A stretch of 64,000 nucleotides of DNA from Flavobacterium psychrophilum (GCA_001708385.1 CP012388.1:3596001-3660000); one strand, 5' to 3'. Positions 6,573-14,957 are shown, numbered from the stretch's first letter. Program-made: numbers and translations. Notes: generated from the sequence alone by a model not told the origin.

Positions 6573-8762
6573 ATGTCAACATTTCGTTTTCAGGCACTAC
6601 AACAAACCGCAAACAGAAAGACGGTTAAAGTAGAAGAACTAGACAAAAAGTCGATCATTTTTGGTAGTAATGTGTTTAACGACAAAGCAATGCGTCAGTT
6701 TTTGACGTCTGAAGCTTACCAGGCTGTGAAAAACGCAGTGCAGCACGGAACTAAAATAGACCGTAAACTGGCAGATTATATTGCTATGGGTATGAAAGAG
6801 TGGGCACTTTCTAAAGGTGTTACTCATTATACACACTGGTTTCAGCCACTTACAGGTACAACGGCAGAAAAACACGATGCTTTCTTTGAAACGTCTTATG
6901 ATGGCAGCGACCCGGTTGAAAAATTCGGTGGTAGCCAGTTAGTACAACAAGAGCCGGATGCATCAAGTTTCCCTAACGGTGGAATCAGGAATACATTCGA
7001 AGCTCGTGGATATACAGCTTGGGACCCTACATCGCCTGCATTTATTTATGGTACTACACTTTGCATACCTACAGTATTTATATCATACACAGGTGAGGCA
7101 CTGGATTATAAAACGCCTCTATTAAGAGCACTTAACGCTATTGACGAAGCTGCAACAGATGTTTGCCGTTATTTCGACAAAAACGTTAAGAAAGTAACTG
7201 CAACCCTTGGATGGGAGCAGGAATACTTCCTTGTAGATTCAGCACTTGCTAACTCAAGACCTGACATCACACTAACAGGGCGTACACTACTTGGACACAC
7301 ATCGGCTAAAGGCCAACAGTTAGAAGACCACTATTTTGGTTCTATACCAACACGTGCTCTTAACTATATGAGAGATCTTGAAAACGAATGTATGCTTCTT
7401 GGTATACCGGTAAAAACCCGTCACAACGAGGTTGCACCTAACCAGTTTGAGCTTGCACCAATTTTTGAGGAAACTAACCTTGCGGTAGACCACAACTCTT
7501 TACTAATGGACATTATGCAAAAAGTTGCAGAACGCCATGACTTTAAAGTACTTTTCCACGAAAAGCCATTTAAAGGAGTAAACGGTTCTGGTAAGCATAA
7601 CAACTGGTCGCTTGCTACAGATACAGGAGTTAACCTTCTTGGACCTGGTAAGACACCAATGAGCAACCTGCAGTTCCTTACGTTCTTCATTAACACTATT
7701 AAAGCAGTGTATACTAACGAAGAGCTAATGAGAGCTTCTATTGCTACAGCAACAAACGATCACAGGCTGGGTGCTAACGAGGCTCCTCCTGCAATTATAT
7801 CGGTATTCATCGGACAGCAGCTTACTAAAGTTCTTGAAGAGCTTGAAGGCGTTTCTAAAGGAAAACTTTCTCCTGAAGAGAAAACAGACCTTAAGCTTAA
7901 CGTAGTTGGTAAACTTCCGGATGTATTACTTGATAACACAGACAGAAACAGAACTTCTCCGTTTGCCTTTACAGGAAACAAATTTGAGTTCCGTGCTGTA
8001 GGTTCAAGTGCAAACTGTGCTAACGCAATGACTATTGTTAACTCAATCGTTGCTAAGCAACTTAAAGACTTCAAAAAAGCAGTTGATGCGCTTATAGAAG
8101 AAAAAGAAATGAAAAAAGACGATGCTATCTTTAACGTACTTAGAGAGTACATTAAAGAAACTAAAGCAATTCTTTTTGAAGGTGACGGTTATAGCGATGC
8201 ATGGGAGCAGGAAGCTGCAAAACGTGGATTAAGTAACTTTAAAACTACACCATCTGCGCTTAAAGCTAAAGTATCTGCACAATCACTTTCATTATTCGAA
8301 GAACTTGGAGTAATGAACCACGTTGAGGCAGAAGCACGTTACGAAATTGAACTTGAAGAGTACACTAAAAAAATACAGATAGAAGGCCGTGTGCTGGGTG
8401 ATATCGCAAGAAACCACGTAGTTCCAACTGCTATCCGTTACCAGAATATACTTATTGAGAACGTAAAAGGTCTTAAAGAAATTTTTGGCAGTGAGTTTGA
8501 AACTGTAGGTAGAGAGCAAATTATACTTATCAAGGAAATTTCAGGACACATTGCAGCGATCAACTCTCAGGTTGAAGAAATGACAGAAGCACGTAAAAAA
8601 GCTAACGCACTTACAACTGCAGAAGAGCAGGCACATGCTTACTGTGATACAGTGAAACCATATTTTGACACGATCAGGGAACATGCTGATAAGCTTGAGC
8701 TTCTTGTAGACGATGAGATCTGGACACTTACTAAATACAGGGAATTATTATTTACACGATAA
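6573..8762 (+). CDS. glnN: Glutamine synthetase, type III (GSIII)
   Basis: Condenses ammonium and glutamate to glutamine with ATP in the cytosol, the central step of ammonium assimilation. The 729-residue length is that of GSIII (about 700-730), much longer than GSI or GSII. Signature segments include the N-terminal FGSNVFNDKAMRQFL, the ATP/glutamate-binding WEQEYFLVD, RHNEVAPNQFELAPIFEE, and NGSGKHNNWS, with the ammonium/glutamate-site GANEAPPAI and FRAVGSSAN further on. The C-terminal 150 residues are the helical extension of the class. The ATG at 6573 gives the expected MSTFRFQALQ start. The gene is monocistronic between its regulatory region and a strong terminator. Confidence 0.97.
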   Translation: MSTFRFQALQQTANRKTVKVEELDKKSIIFGSNVFNDKAMRQFLTSEAYQAVKNAVQHGTKIDRKLADYIAMGMKEWALSKGVTHYTHWFQPLTGTTAEKHDAFFETSYDGSDPVEKFGGSQLVQQEPDASSFPNGGIRNTFEARGYTAWDPTSPAFIYGTTLCIPTVFISYTGEALDYKTPLLRALNAIDEAATDVCRYFDKNVKKVTATLGWEQEYFLVDSALANSRPDITLTGRTLLGHTSAKGQQLEDHYFGSIPTRALNYMRDLENECMLLGIPVKTRHNEVAPNQFELAPIFEETNLAVDHNSLLMDIMQKVAERHDFKVLFHEKPFKGVNGSGKHNNWSLATDTGVNLLGPGKTPMSNLQFLTFFINTIKAVYTNEELMRASIATATNDHRLGANEAPPAIISVFIGQQLTKVLEELEGVSKGKLSPEEKTDLKLNVVGKLPDVLLDNTDRNRTSPFAFTGNKFEFRAVGSSANCANAMTIVNSIVAKQLKDFKKAVDALIEEKEMKKDDAIFNVLREYIKETKAILFEGDGYSDAWEQEAAKRGLSNFKTTPSALKAKVSAQSLSLFEELGVMNHVEAEARYEIELEEYTKKIQIEGRVLGDIARNHVVPTAIRYQNILIENVKGLKEIFGSEFETVGREQIILIKEISGHIAAINSQVEEMTEARKKANALTTAEEQAHAYCDTVKPYFDTIREHADKLELLVDDEIWTLTKYRELLFTR

Positions 8763-8787
8763 TCTTTTCATAGCAATTATTTTGAGT

Positions 8788-8820
8788 AAGCCCCATACGA
8801 AAGTGTGGGGCTTTTTCTTT
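8788..8820 (+). terminator. Terminator of glnN
   Basis: An 11-bp stem (AAGCCCCATAC with GTGTGGGGCTT, one G-U pair) is capped by a GAAA tetraloop and followed by a T-rich tract. Confidence 0.9.
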
Positions 8821-8822
8821 TT

Positions 8823-8937
8823 CCTCTCCAATCATCACTTTTTAAAGGGGAGGGCGGGTGAATACTTTCGCAAAAGTTTGAGTGGCATTCTGGATGATTC
8901 CTCTCTCCTTTGGAGAGGGGTTAGGGGTGAGGCCTGA
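8823..8937. repeat. GC-rich dispersed intergenic repeat
   Basis: A G/C-rich block in an AT-rich gap. CCTCTCTCC and GGAGAGGGG (8900-8920) pair around TTT, followed by GTTAGGGGTGAGG. A related segment (GGAGAGGGGTTAGG) is at about 16274-16288 and a looser relative at 17728-17766. It looks like a member of a non-coding flavobacterial repeat family. A 74-codon open frame across it has no coding character. Confidence 0.5.
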
Positions 8938-9001
8938 AAAGTGTTAGATTTGAGTACAAAATAAATTAGTAGATTTATCCGTTATACTAAAAACCTTACA
9001 G

Positions 9002-9400
9002 ATGAAGTTACTACTACCTGCTATACTTTTATTATGCCTCCCGGCAAATGCACAGCAACAATTTACAGTGTATTTTGATTTCAACCAGGCAATAACAAAC
9101 CGCGATGTATCGCAATGGATGGCAGCAAACCCAAATGCGCGCATACAAAAAATTTACGGCTATACCGATAAGAGTGGTAGTGAAAGCTATAATCAGGAAT
9201 TGTCCGAAAGACGTGCCGGTTACATTTATGAGCGCTTAAAAGGCGCAGGTATTGTTTTGGATGATGTTGAGCAGAAAGGTTTCGGCGAAAGCCAAAGCAC
9301 TAAAAATCGTAATGCTAATGACCGCAAGGTGGTAGTGTATTATACATCGCCTCAAATATCCGAACCAATGGTACTGCGTACTGATTTGGCAATAAGATGA
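9002..9400 (+). CDS. Secreted OmpA-like protein, N-terminal half of a split gene
   Basis: 132 residues: signal peptide (MKLLLPAILLLCLPANAQ), then one OmpA/peptidoglycan-binding-like domain with canonical YGYTDKSG and QELSERRAG, so both the diaminopimelate-binding Asp and Arg are kept. It matches the first half of the intact paralogue at 9840-10601 almost throughout, then leaves that alignment at TDLAIR and stops. Reading one base earlier restores the second half (9397-9759), so a single-base deletion near 9383-9386 has split an ancestral two-domain gene. The stop overlaps the next ATG as ATGA, so coupled translation of the halves is possible. Confidence 0.7.
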   Translation: MKLLLPAILLLCLPANAQQQFTVYFDFNQAITNRDVSQWMAANPNARIQKIYGYTDKSGSESYNQELSERRAGYIYERLKGAGIVLDDVEQKGFGESQSTKNRNANDRKVVVYYTSPQISEPMVLRTDLAIR

Positions 9401-9759
9401 TAACCGCTAACAAGGGAGATAAGGTTGTGCTTAAAGGTGTTCATTTTAGAGGTGGTACCGCTTACATCTTGAAAGAATCAGGTTCAGCATTAAATGAACT
9501 GTATTTAATAATGCGGGACAATCCTGAATTAAAGATAGATATACAAGGGCATATTTGTTGCGAACCCGATGATATAGATAACCTTTCAGAGAAAAGGGCT
9601 GTAGAGATTTTCCTGTACCTAAAAAATAATGGTATTAAAGAAGACCGTATGGGAGTGAAGGGTTTTGGCAGCACCCGGCCGGTATACAAGTTACCTGAAA
9701 AGAACCAAAATGAGATGCAGGCTAACCGAAGGGTGGAAATTGAGATTGTAGAGAAGTAA
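9397..9759 (+). CDS. OmpA-like domain with Cys-Cys variant motif, C-terminal half of a split gene
   Basis: 120 residues with no signal peptide. This is the second domain of the split array member. It has GDKVVLKGVHFRGG, then DIQGHICC where typical OmpA domains have GHTD, NLSEKRA with the conserved Arg, VKGFGSTRPVYKLPEK and the closing NRRVEIEIV. It aligns along its length with the C-terminal domains of the neighbouring paralogues. Without a signal peptide it would stay in the cytosol unless frameshifting or strain variation restores the full gene. It may be a decaying fragment. Confidence 0.55.
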   Translation: MITANKGDKVVLKGVHFRGGTAYILKESGSALNELYLIMRDNPELKIDIQGHICCEPDDIDNLSEKRAVEIFLYLKNNGIKEDRMGVKGFGSTRPVYKLPEKNQNEMQANRRVEIEIVEK

Positions 9760-9839
9760 TGTAACGTTTGTGTAATTGTTAATGTTCGGTAGTGCACTTA
9801 GATAATAAATTAGTGTAATTAGTGACTAAAAAATATGCT

Positions 9840-10601
9840 ATGAAACAAACTGTATTATTTCTTTTACTATGCCTTTCGGCGAATGCCCAGCAAAAATTCA
9901 CTGTGTATTTTGATTTTGATATTGCTGAAACCAACACAACTTCAGGTCAAAACCTATCGCAATGGATTGTCGATAATCCTGATGCGCAAATACAAAAGAT
10001 ATATGGCTATACAGATAAAACGGGTTATGCCATTTACAATCAGGATCTTTCTGAAAGGCGAGCATCCTATGTGTATGGTCAGTTGAAAGCTGCCGGCTTA
10101 GATCAGGATAATATCGAGGAAAAAGGTTTCGGTGAAAGCCAGTCAACGGCAAATTATAATGCAAAAGACCGTAAAGTGGTTGTGTATTATACAAAGGTCA
10201 TCCCGGTAGTTCCGGTGGAATCTGATCTTGGCAAAAAGATAACCGATTCGAACATTGGTGACAAGATAAAGCTTAAGGATATGAACTTCTATAATAATAT
10301 GGATGTTATGCTGCCAACGTCGAGGCCTGTATTAGAAGACCTGTTGGGTATACTAAAACGCAGGCCTACACTTAAAATACAAATTCAGGGGCACGTATGT
10401 TGCCAGAAAGAAGAACCAACAAGAATATCAGAGAAGCGAGCTGTAGCAGTATACAACTATCTTATCAGAAACGGAATTGATGCCACAAGGCTGTCGTATA
10501 CCTCCTTTGGTGCTAGCAACCCTATTTATCCGTTACCTGAGAAATCAGAGGCAGAAAAGGTGGCCAACCGCAGAGTAGAGATAGAAATTATTGCGAAGTA
10601 A
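9840..10601 (+). CDS. Secreted two-domain OmpA-like protein (intact array member)
   Basis: 253 residues from the ATG at 9840; a GTG six codons earlier is less likely because the signal peptide MKQTVLFLLLCLSANAQ starts cleanly here. The first domain (about 20-115) carries IYGYTDKTG and QDLSERRAS, the usual peptidoglycan-contact pattern. The second (about 130-253) carries QIQGHVCC, ISEKRA, TSFGASNPIYPLPEK and NRRVEIEI, with the contact Asp replaced by a cysteine pair. It is likely periplasmic or cell-surface, as there is no lipobox and no T9SS signal. It is a model for the two broken neighbours. Function is unknown; a cell-wall-binding role is inferred. Confidence 0.8.
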   Translation: MKQTVLFLLLCLSANAQQKFTVYFDFDIAETNTTSGQNLSQWIVDNPDAQIQKIYGYTDKTGYAIYNQDLSERRASYVYGQLKAAGLDQDNIEEKGFGESQSTANYNAKDRKVVVYYTKVIPVVPVESDLGKKITDSNIGDKIKLKDMNFYNNMDVMLPTSRPVLEDLLGILKRRPTLKIQIQGHVCCQKEEPTRISEKRAVAVYNYLIRNGIDATRLSYTSFGASNPIYPLPEKSEAEKVANRRVEIEIIAK

Positions 10602-10621
10602 TCTATAGTTAGATATATTAT

Positions 10622-11102
10622 ATGAAAAATTACATATTTGTTTTATTATTATCGTGTTTTACAATGTATGCTCAGGGCGATGCAGAAATAGATACAATAG
10701 AACAACGTTACGACCTTGATGAACTTACTATTAGCGGTAAAGCAAAATTGAAATCAGGCGATAAGATAGTTCTTAATAATCTTAATTTTAAAGGGGGGTA
10801 CAACAACCTTGCTTACAGAGTTGGAACCTGTTTTGCAGGATCTGCTGAAGATTATGCAGGATAACCTTAAACTAAAAATACAGGTGCAGGGGCATATTTG
10901 CTGTCAGGAGGATGAAGAACACGAGATATCGTGAGCAAGGGCGCGTTTGGTGTGGCGTTACCTTAAGAAGAACGGAATTGCAAAGGATAGGATATCTCAT
11001 AAAGATTTTGGAGGTACTTGTCCGCTTTATGCCATGCCTGAAGCTACGGATGAAGAGCGTGAGCTGAACAGACGTGTAGAAATAGAAATCATTAAAAGTT
11101 AA
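10622..11102 (+). pseudogene. Decayed OmpA-like (Cys-Cys) paralogue
   Basis: The intact relative is the 11109-11597 gene. This copy starts well (signal peptide MKNYIFVLLLSCFTMYAQ, then TIEQRYDLDELTISGKAKLK), but after NLNFKGGYNN the frame is lost near 10800-10830 and ends at 10862-10864. Homology resumes in the +1 frame with EPVLQDLLKIMQDN and VQGHICCQ, meets an in-frame TGA at about 10932 after HEIS, and continues (ARARLVWRYLKKNG, NRRVEIEII) to TAA at 11102. One frameshift plus one stop mark it as a pseudogene unless these are sequencing errors. Confidence 0.8.
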
Positions 11103-11108
11103 CCAATC

Positions 11109-11597
11109 ATGAGGAGATGTATTTTGTTTATCGCTTTGTTGTCCTGCTTTATGGGTTTTGCTCAGGACGATGCCAAAATGGATGCTATAGCCCAGCGTTA
11201 TAATCTCGATGAGCTTACTATTAGTGGAAAAGTGAAACTTAAGAAAGGTGACAAGATCAGGCTGGATAACCTTAACTTTTTTGGAGGCACGGCAAATCTG
11301 CTTCCCGGGTCGGAGCCCGTACTAAAGGAACTACTGAAAATTATGGGTGATAATCCTAATCTTATGATCCAGATCCAGGGGCACATATGCTGCTATGATG
11401 AGGGGTGGAATCAGGTGTCCAGCTCCCGCGCTCAGTTTGTATGGGATTACCTGAAACGAAATGGCATTAATAAAAAACGTATTTCGTACAAAGATATGGG
11501 AGGGAAGAATCCTATTTACCCCATTCCTGAAGCAACCGAAGCCCAACGCGAATATAATCGCCGCGTAGAATTTGAAGTTATTTCTAACGGCGATTAA
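11109..11597 (+). CDS. Secreted single-domain OmpA-like protein with Cys-Cys motif
   Basis: 162 residues: signal peptide ending GFAQ, a short conserved linker (MDAIAQRYNLDELTISGKVK), then one OmpA-like domain with GDKIRLDNLNFFGG, QIQGHICC, SSSRAQFVWDYL, KDMGGKNPIYPIPEA and NRRVEFEVI. It lacks the canonical first domain of the longer paralogues. It lies 6 bases after the pseudogene and shares its linker, so the two arose by tandem duplication. It is probably periplasmic. The conserved Arg is present, but the Asp that normally contacts peptidoglycan is replaced by the cysteine pair. Confidence 0.78.
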   Translation: MRRCILFIALLSCFMGFAQDDAKMDAIAQRYNLDELTISGKVKLKKGDKIRLDNLNFFGGTANLLPGSEPVLKELLKIMGDNPNLMIQIQGHICCYDEGWNQVSSSRAQFVWDYLKRNGINKKRISYKDMGGKNPIYPIPEATEAQREYNRRVEFEVISNGD

Positions 11598-11670
11598 TGT
11601 AACTGTATAGTGTGTCATGCTTACGAAGGAAGAATCAAATACAGTTTCGTAGATTGTTTTGTAATCTTAT

Positions 11671-11712
11671 GTCATTGCGAGCGTAGTGAAACGGAAACAG
11701 GCAATCTCAGTC
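11671..11712 (+). repeat. Dispersed GTCATTGCGAGCG-type intergenic repeat
   Basis: GTCATTGCGAGCG...GCAATCTC is a short repeat type common between genes in Bacteroidota. A relative in the opposite orientation is at 18635-18672 and a degenerate one at 39455-39488. It lies in the 231-base gap before the last OmpA-like gene. Confidence 0.6.
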
Positions 11713-11828
11713 AAAAGCTTCTTTAAAGTATGATGTAACATAGTAATTGCTACGTTAGTAAATTATCCTATTGTTATACTGAGAAAAATAATAAATACTT
11801 ATTTTCGTTCTATAAACAAACCATAACC

Positions 11829-12722
11829 ATGAAAAACCTGTTTCCTATTATTTTGTTCTCTTTGCTTTGTAGTATTTCTATGAAGGCGCAGGAGCAATTC
11901 TCTTTATATTTTGACACCAATAAATTCGAACTTAAAAAAGGTGAACCCCAAAGGCTGGAAAGCTGGTTGGCTGCTAATAAAAACTCAAAGATTTTAGCTA
12001 TTAACGGCTATACCGACGAAGACGGAAGCATTGGCATGAACGACACGCTTGCCCAGCGCAGGGTAAGCCATGTATTCGGACTTATAAAAAACAGGGTTAG
12101 GATCCGTGACGATTTCAAGACAAGGAGTTTTGGGAAACTGCACAAGCATTCGCCGAATAAGGCGGAAAACCGTAAGGTAACTATCTATTATCTTTTAGAG
12201 AAAAACCTTGAGAAAGAGAACGAGATATTAGGTATTACTGAAAGTGCGCCTAAGCCTGTAGTGAAAGAAGGGCCCCTAGTTTATCCGTCATCTGTTAGAG
12301 TTATGGGGCCAAAAGGTGAAGAAGAACTAAAGCTTAATGTTGCTTTTATGGAGAAACTAGGAACAGCAAAACCAGGCGAAAAACTAAGAATAGACAACCT
12401 GAATTTCTTTGAAAATAGCTACGGCATAATGCCTGATTCCAGGCCTAAATTATTTGAGTTGCTGGAAACAATGCGACTGCATCCATCACTTAAAATTAAG
12501 CTTCAGGGACATGTATGCTGCATGAAAGCAGACCGTCAGGATCTGTCTACGCAAAGGGCTAAGGCAGTTATGCTTTTCCTTAACAAACAGGGTATCGATA
12601 AAAGCCGCCTTTCATTTGAAGGTTTCGGTGTAAGCCAGCCAGTTTATGCTATTCCTGAAAAAACAGCCGAGGAACGCGAAGCCAACCGTAGGGTAGAAGT
12701 GCTTATTGTAGCGAATAATTAA
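11829..12722 (+). CDS. Secreted two-domain OmpA-like protein, most diverged array member
   Basis: 297 residues: signal peptide ending SMKAQ, a first OmpA-like domain (FSLYFDTNKFELKKGE, INGYTDEDG, LAQRRVS), a 50-residue linker, and a second domain with GEKLRIDNLNFFEN, KLQGHVCC, LSTQRAKAV, FEGFGVSQPVYAIPEK and NRRVEVLIV. The Cys pair at the GHxCC position is conserved with all its neighbours. It is separated from the other array members by a 231-base gap with a dispersed repeat, so it may be transcribed on its own. A strong bidirectional terminator follows. Confidence 0.8.
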   Translation: MKNLFPIILFSLLCSISMKAQEQFSLYFDTNKFELKKGEPQRLESWLAANKNSKILAINGYTDEDGSIGMNDTLAQRRVSHVFGLIKNRVRIRDDFKTRSFGKLHKHSPNKAENRKVTIYYLLEKNLEKENEILGITESAPKPVVKEGPLVYPSSVRVMGPKGEEELKLNVAFMEKLGTAKPGEKLRIDNLNFFENSYGIMPDSRPKLFELLETMRLHPSLKIKLQGHVCCMKADRQDLSTQRAKAVMLFLNKQGIDKSRLSFEGFGVSQPVYAIPEKTAEEREANRRVEVLIVANN

Positions 12723-12741
12723 TTTGTTGTACAATAGTAAC

Positions 12742-12780
12742 AAAACAGCCCTGATCCTCTTTTAAGATCAGGGCTGTTTT
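12742..12780. terminator. Bidirectional terminator
   Basis: A perfect 15-bp stem (AAAACAGCCCTGATC with its complement) around a nine-base loop, with A and T runs on both sides, lies between the convergent OmpA-like and SIMPL genes. Confidence 0.9.
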
Positions 12781-12795
12781 GCTTTGATATATAAA

Positions 12796-13506
12796 TCAAT
12801 TGATTTCGGTATGCACGGTAACATAAACCGTATAGTTAATTAGTTGCCCACTGGAACGCACGCCACGTACTTCAAGTCCTTTATTGAAGGTTTGGAGTCC
12901 GAAAGCATCTTCGGTATTCCCTCCCGGTTCAGAAGGGCTGCTGTTGGTTTCTATATAAATGATCTTACCAGATTTTGTTCCTGCTGCTTTCGCAAGGCGT
13001 TTGGTGGTTTCTACAGCATCGGCAACCGCAATTTCCTGCGCCTGTTTTATAAATGACGCGCCTTCGGTATGAAAATAAGACACTTTCTGGATTTCGTATA
13101 TCTTGGTTTTCATAATATCTTCGGTAAAATTCTGCATAACATTCAGATCGGTCAGCGTGAAGATAACCGTCTGAGCCGACTCAAACCCTACAAACACATC
13201 CTTCTTTGCCTGATTGCTCCAACGCATTGTTTTGTCGGTAGACAGTAAACTGGTTTTAATGCCTGTGGTATCGGCCGCATATTTTTTTACAACGGCCAGT
13301 ACTTCTTTGGTTACCCTCTGGTTTTCGTTAATGGCTTCTTTAAGCGTTGGCTTAACGAATTTCAGCGCAAGCGTAATTTGCGCCGCATTAGGAAAAGCAG
13401 TTACATTGCCTACTCCCATAACGCTGATTTTTGGATCTGACTTCTGTGCGAAAACCGATACGCATGCCAATAGCATGACCGATAGTAAAGTGATTTTTAG
13501 TTTCAT
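12796..13506 (-). CDS. SIMPL (DUF541) domain periplasmic protein
   Basis: 236 residues with a signal peptide cleaved after SVFA. The mature part begins with KISVMGVGNVTAFPNAAQITLALK, the opening of SIMPL/YggE-like proteins, and continues with ENQRVTKEVLAVVKKY and the late AKAAGTKSGKIIYIE strand-helix unit. Family members sit in the periplasm and have been linked to oxidative-stress tolerance or to signalling-molecule interaction, but no enzymatic activity is established. It is a single gene, convergent with the OmpA array and divergent from the aldo/keto reductase. Confidence 0.82.
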   Translation of the reverse strand: MKLKITLLSVMLLACVSVFAQKSDPKISVMGVGNVTAFPNAAQITLALKFVKPTLKEAINENQRVTKEVLAVVKKYAADTTGIKTSLLSTDKTMRWSNQAKKDVFVGFESAQTVIFTLTDLNVMQNFTEDIMKTKIYEIQKVSYFHTEGASFIKQAQEIAVADAVETTKRLAKAAGTKSGKIIYIETNSSPSEPGGNTEDAFGLQTFNKGLEVRGVRSSGQLINYTVYVTVHTEIN

Positions 13507-13588
13507 GATTTTGATTGTTGGTTTAAGCGAAAGTACAATGTATTAAAATTCTGATAGTATTGTATTAACTTAATTTTAAGACAGCTAC

Positions 13589-13620
13589 TTTGCTTAAGGC
13601 TTTGGTAATGGTTAAATTTG
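13589..13620 (+). promoter_or_regulatory. Promoter of the Tat-exported aldo/keto reductase
   Basis: TTTG at 13589-13592, 20 bases, then TAAATTTG at 13613-13620: a near-ideal Bacteroidota promoter. The predicted start near 13624 leaves a leader of about 20 bases before the ATG at 13644 and rules out a longer reading of the gene beginning at 13590. Confidence 0.75.
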
Positions 13621-13643
13621 GGTTATATACAAAAAACACTATT

Positions 13644-14792
13644 ATGAATACAACACGACGGGGGTTTCTTGCTACGGCAACTAAAGGAGTTGCAGCGGCT
13701 TCGGTAGCACCATTGCTGTTCTCATCGCTTGGTGAGCCTCTGTATGCAGGAAATACCGAACCCACAACATCTTCAACGATACCAGATATGCAGCCTGAAA
13801 ATTTAGAAGCTAATAAAGATCATTATCGTATTCCTCATAAAATAGGGATGGGCGGCGTTGCTCTGGGCAATGCCTTTTTTGAAACGACCGACCAACAGGC
13901 GTACGATACAATGAAGGCTGCCTGGGATGCAGGAATCCGTTATTTTGATACCTCTCCGTGGTATGGGCTTGGACTTAGCGAAAGGCGTATAGGACATTTT
14001 TTACGCGATAAAGACAAGAAGGACTATGTTATTTCAACAAAGGTCGGTCGGCTTACGTATCCTGATGCTTCCTTTAAACACGATATGTGGAAAGGCAGGC
14101 TGAACTTTAATTATAAATACGACTATACTGCCGATGGCGTTCGCCGAAGTGTAGAAGACAGCCTTCAGCGTTTGGGAATCCCTGCATTAGATGTTGTTTT
14201 TATACACGATCTCTCGCCCGATAATAAAGACCTTGGTGACAAATGGGAAGATTACTTTAAGATTGCCCAGAACGGTGCTATGAAAGAGCTGACCAAAATG
14301 CGTGAGGAAGGTTTGATCAAGGGTTGGGGACTTGGAGTAAATACTATTGCTCCTGCGCTTAAAACCCTTGAAGTTGCCGATCCCGATGTTTTCCTTTCGG
14401 CTACAAAATACTCGCTTATATACCATAAAGACGCGTTGAACCAGTTATTTCCTGCATGTGAAAAACGTGGGGTATCAATCGTTTCAGGTGCGCCGTTAAA
14501 TGCAGGTTTCCTGGCAGGAGTAGATCGTTACCATTATGATGGCAAACTTCCGAAGGAACATGTTGCCAAAAGAGAAAAACTAAGAAACTTAGCCAAAGAC
14601 CATAAAGTCGACCTTCGTACTGCTGCACTTCAGTTTACGGTTGCGCCAAAGGTCATGGCTTCTACCATTCCCGGAGCACGTTCGCCAAAACAGGTGCAGG
14701 AAAACGCCGAATCTATGAAAGTAAAAATCCCTGCCGATTTCTGGAAAGAACTTAAAAAGGAAAAACTGATCGAGGAAAATGCGCCGGTCTAA
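13644..14792 (+). CDS. Tat-exported aldo/keto reductase
   Basis: 382 residues. The N-terminus MNTTRRGFLATATKGVAAAS is a twin-arginine signal, so the folded enzyme, probably with bound NADP(H), is predicted to cross into the periplasm. The AKR barrel follows: Asp and Tyr of YFDTSPWYG, Lys of VISTKVGR and His of VVFIHDL form the catalytic tetrad, and STIPGARSPKQVQEN is the cofactor-phosphate loop. The closest described class is the D-threo-aldose/L-fucose dehydrogenase type, so a sugar substrate is plausible but unproven. The promoter inside the longer open frame fixes the start. It is monocistronic. Confidence 0.85.
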   Translation: MNTTRRGFLATATKGVAAASVAPLLFSSLGEPLYAGNTEPTTSSTIPDMQPENLEANKDHYRIPHKIGMGGVALGNAFFETTDQQAYDTMKAAWDAGIRYFDTSPWYGLGLSERRIGHFLRDKDKKDYVISTKVGRLTYPDASFKHDMWKGRLNFNYKYDYTADGVRRSVEDSLQRLGIPALDVVFIHDLSPDNKDLGDKWEDYFKIAQNGAMKELTKMREEGLIKGWGLGVNTIAPALKTLEVADPDVFLSATKYSLIYHKDALNQLFPACEKRGVSIVSGAPLNAGFLAGVDRYHYDGKLPKEHVAKREKLRNLAKDHKVDLRTAALQFTVAPKVMASTIPGARSPKQVQENAESMKVKIPADFWKELKKEKLIEENAPV

Positions 14793-14903
14793 TTAGTTAT
14801 TACAATTAGCCCATTGGTCGCACAGCGTTCGCGATGCCCCCCGGGTGTGCCTTCGTAGATATTGGCTGTTAACTTCTAATTAGAATAGAAAAAGAGAAAT
14901 AAA

Positions 14904-14957
14904 TGTATCGTCCTGTAATAAGTCAACTTTTCTATCGACTTATTACAGGACGATACA
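14904..14957. repeat. Perfect 21-bp inverted repeat (12-base spacer)
   Basis: The left arm 14904-14924 begins TGTATCGTCCTG and the right arm 14937-14957 is its exact complement. It lies between the convergent aldo/keto reductase and DUF695 genes and may end both transcripts, though the stem is longer than the other terminators here and lacks a long T run. The preceding gap (14811-14860) holds a GC-rich stretch. Confidence 0.8.

Noticed and set aside
7421..8152. Antisense open frames within glnN
   Set aside because: Composition and position are those of reverse-complement shadows of a conserved enzyme.
8713..8937. Open frame after glnN running over the repeat block
   Set aside because: It starts within glnN, crosses the terminator hairpin and translates a GC-rich repeat.
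13590..13643. Longer start for the aldo/keto reductase
   Set aside because: A TTG start at 13590 would lie within the -33 box of a near-perfect promoter, and the Tat signal starts at 13644.
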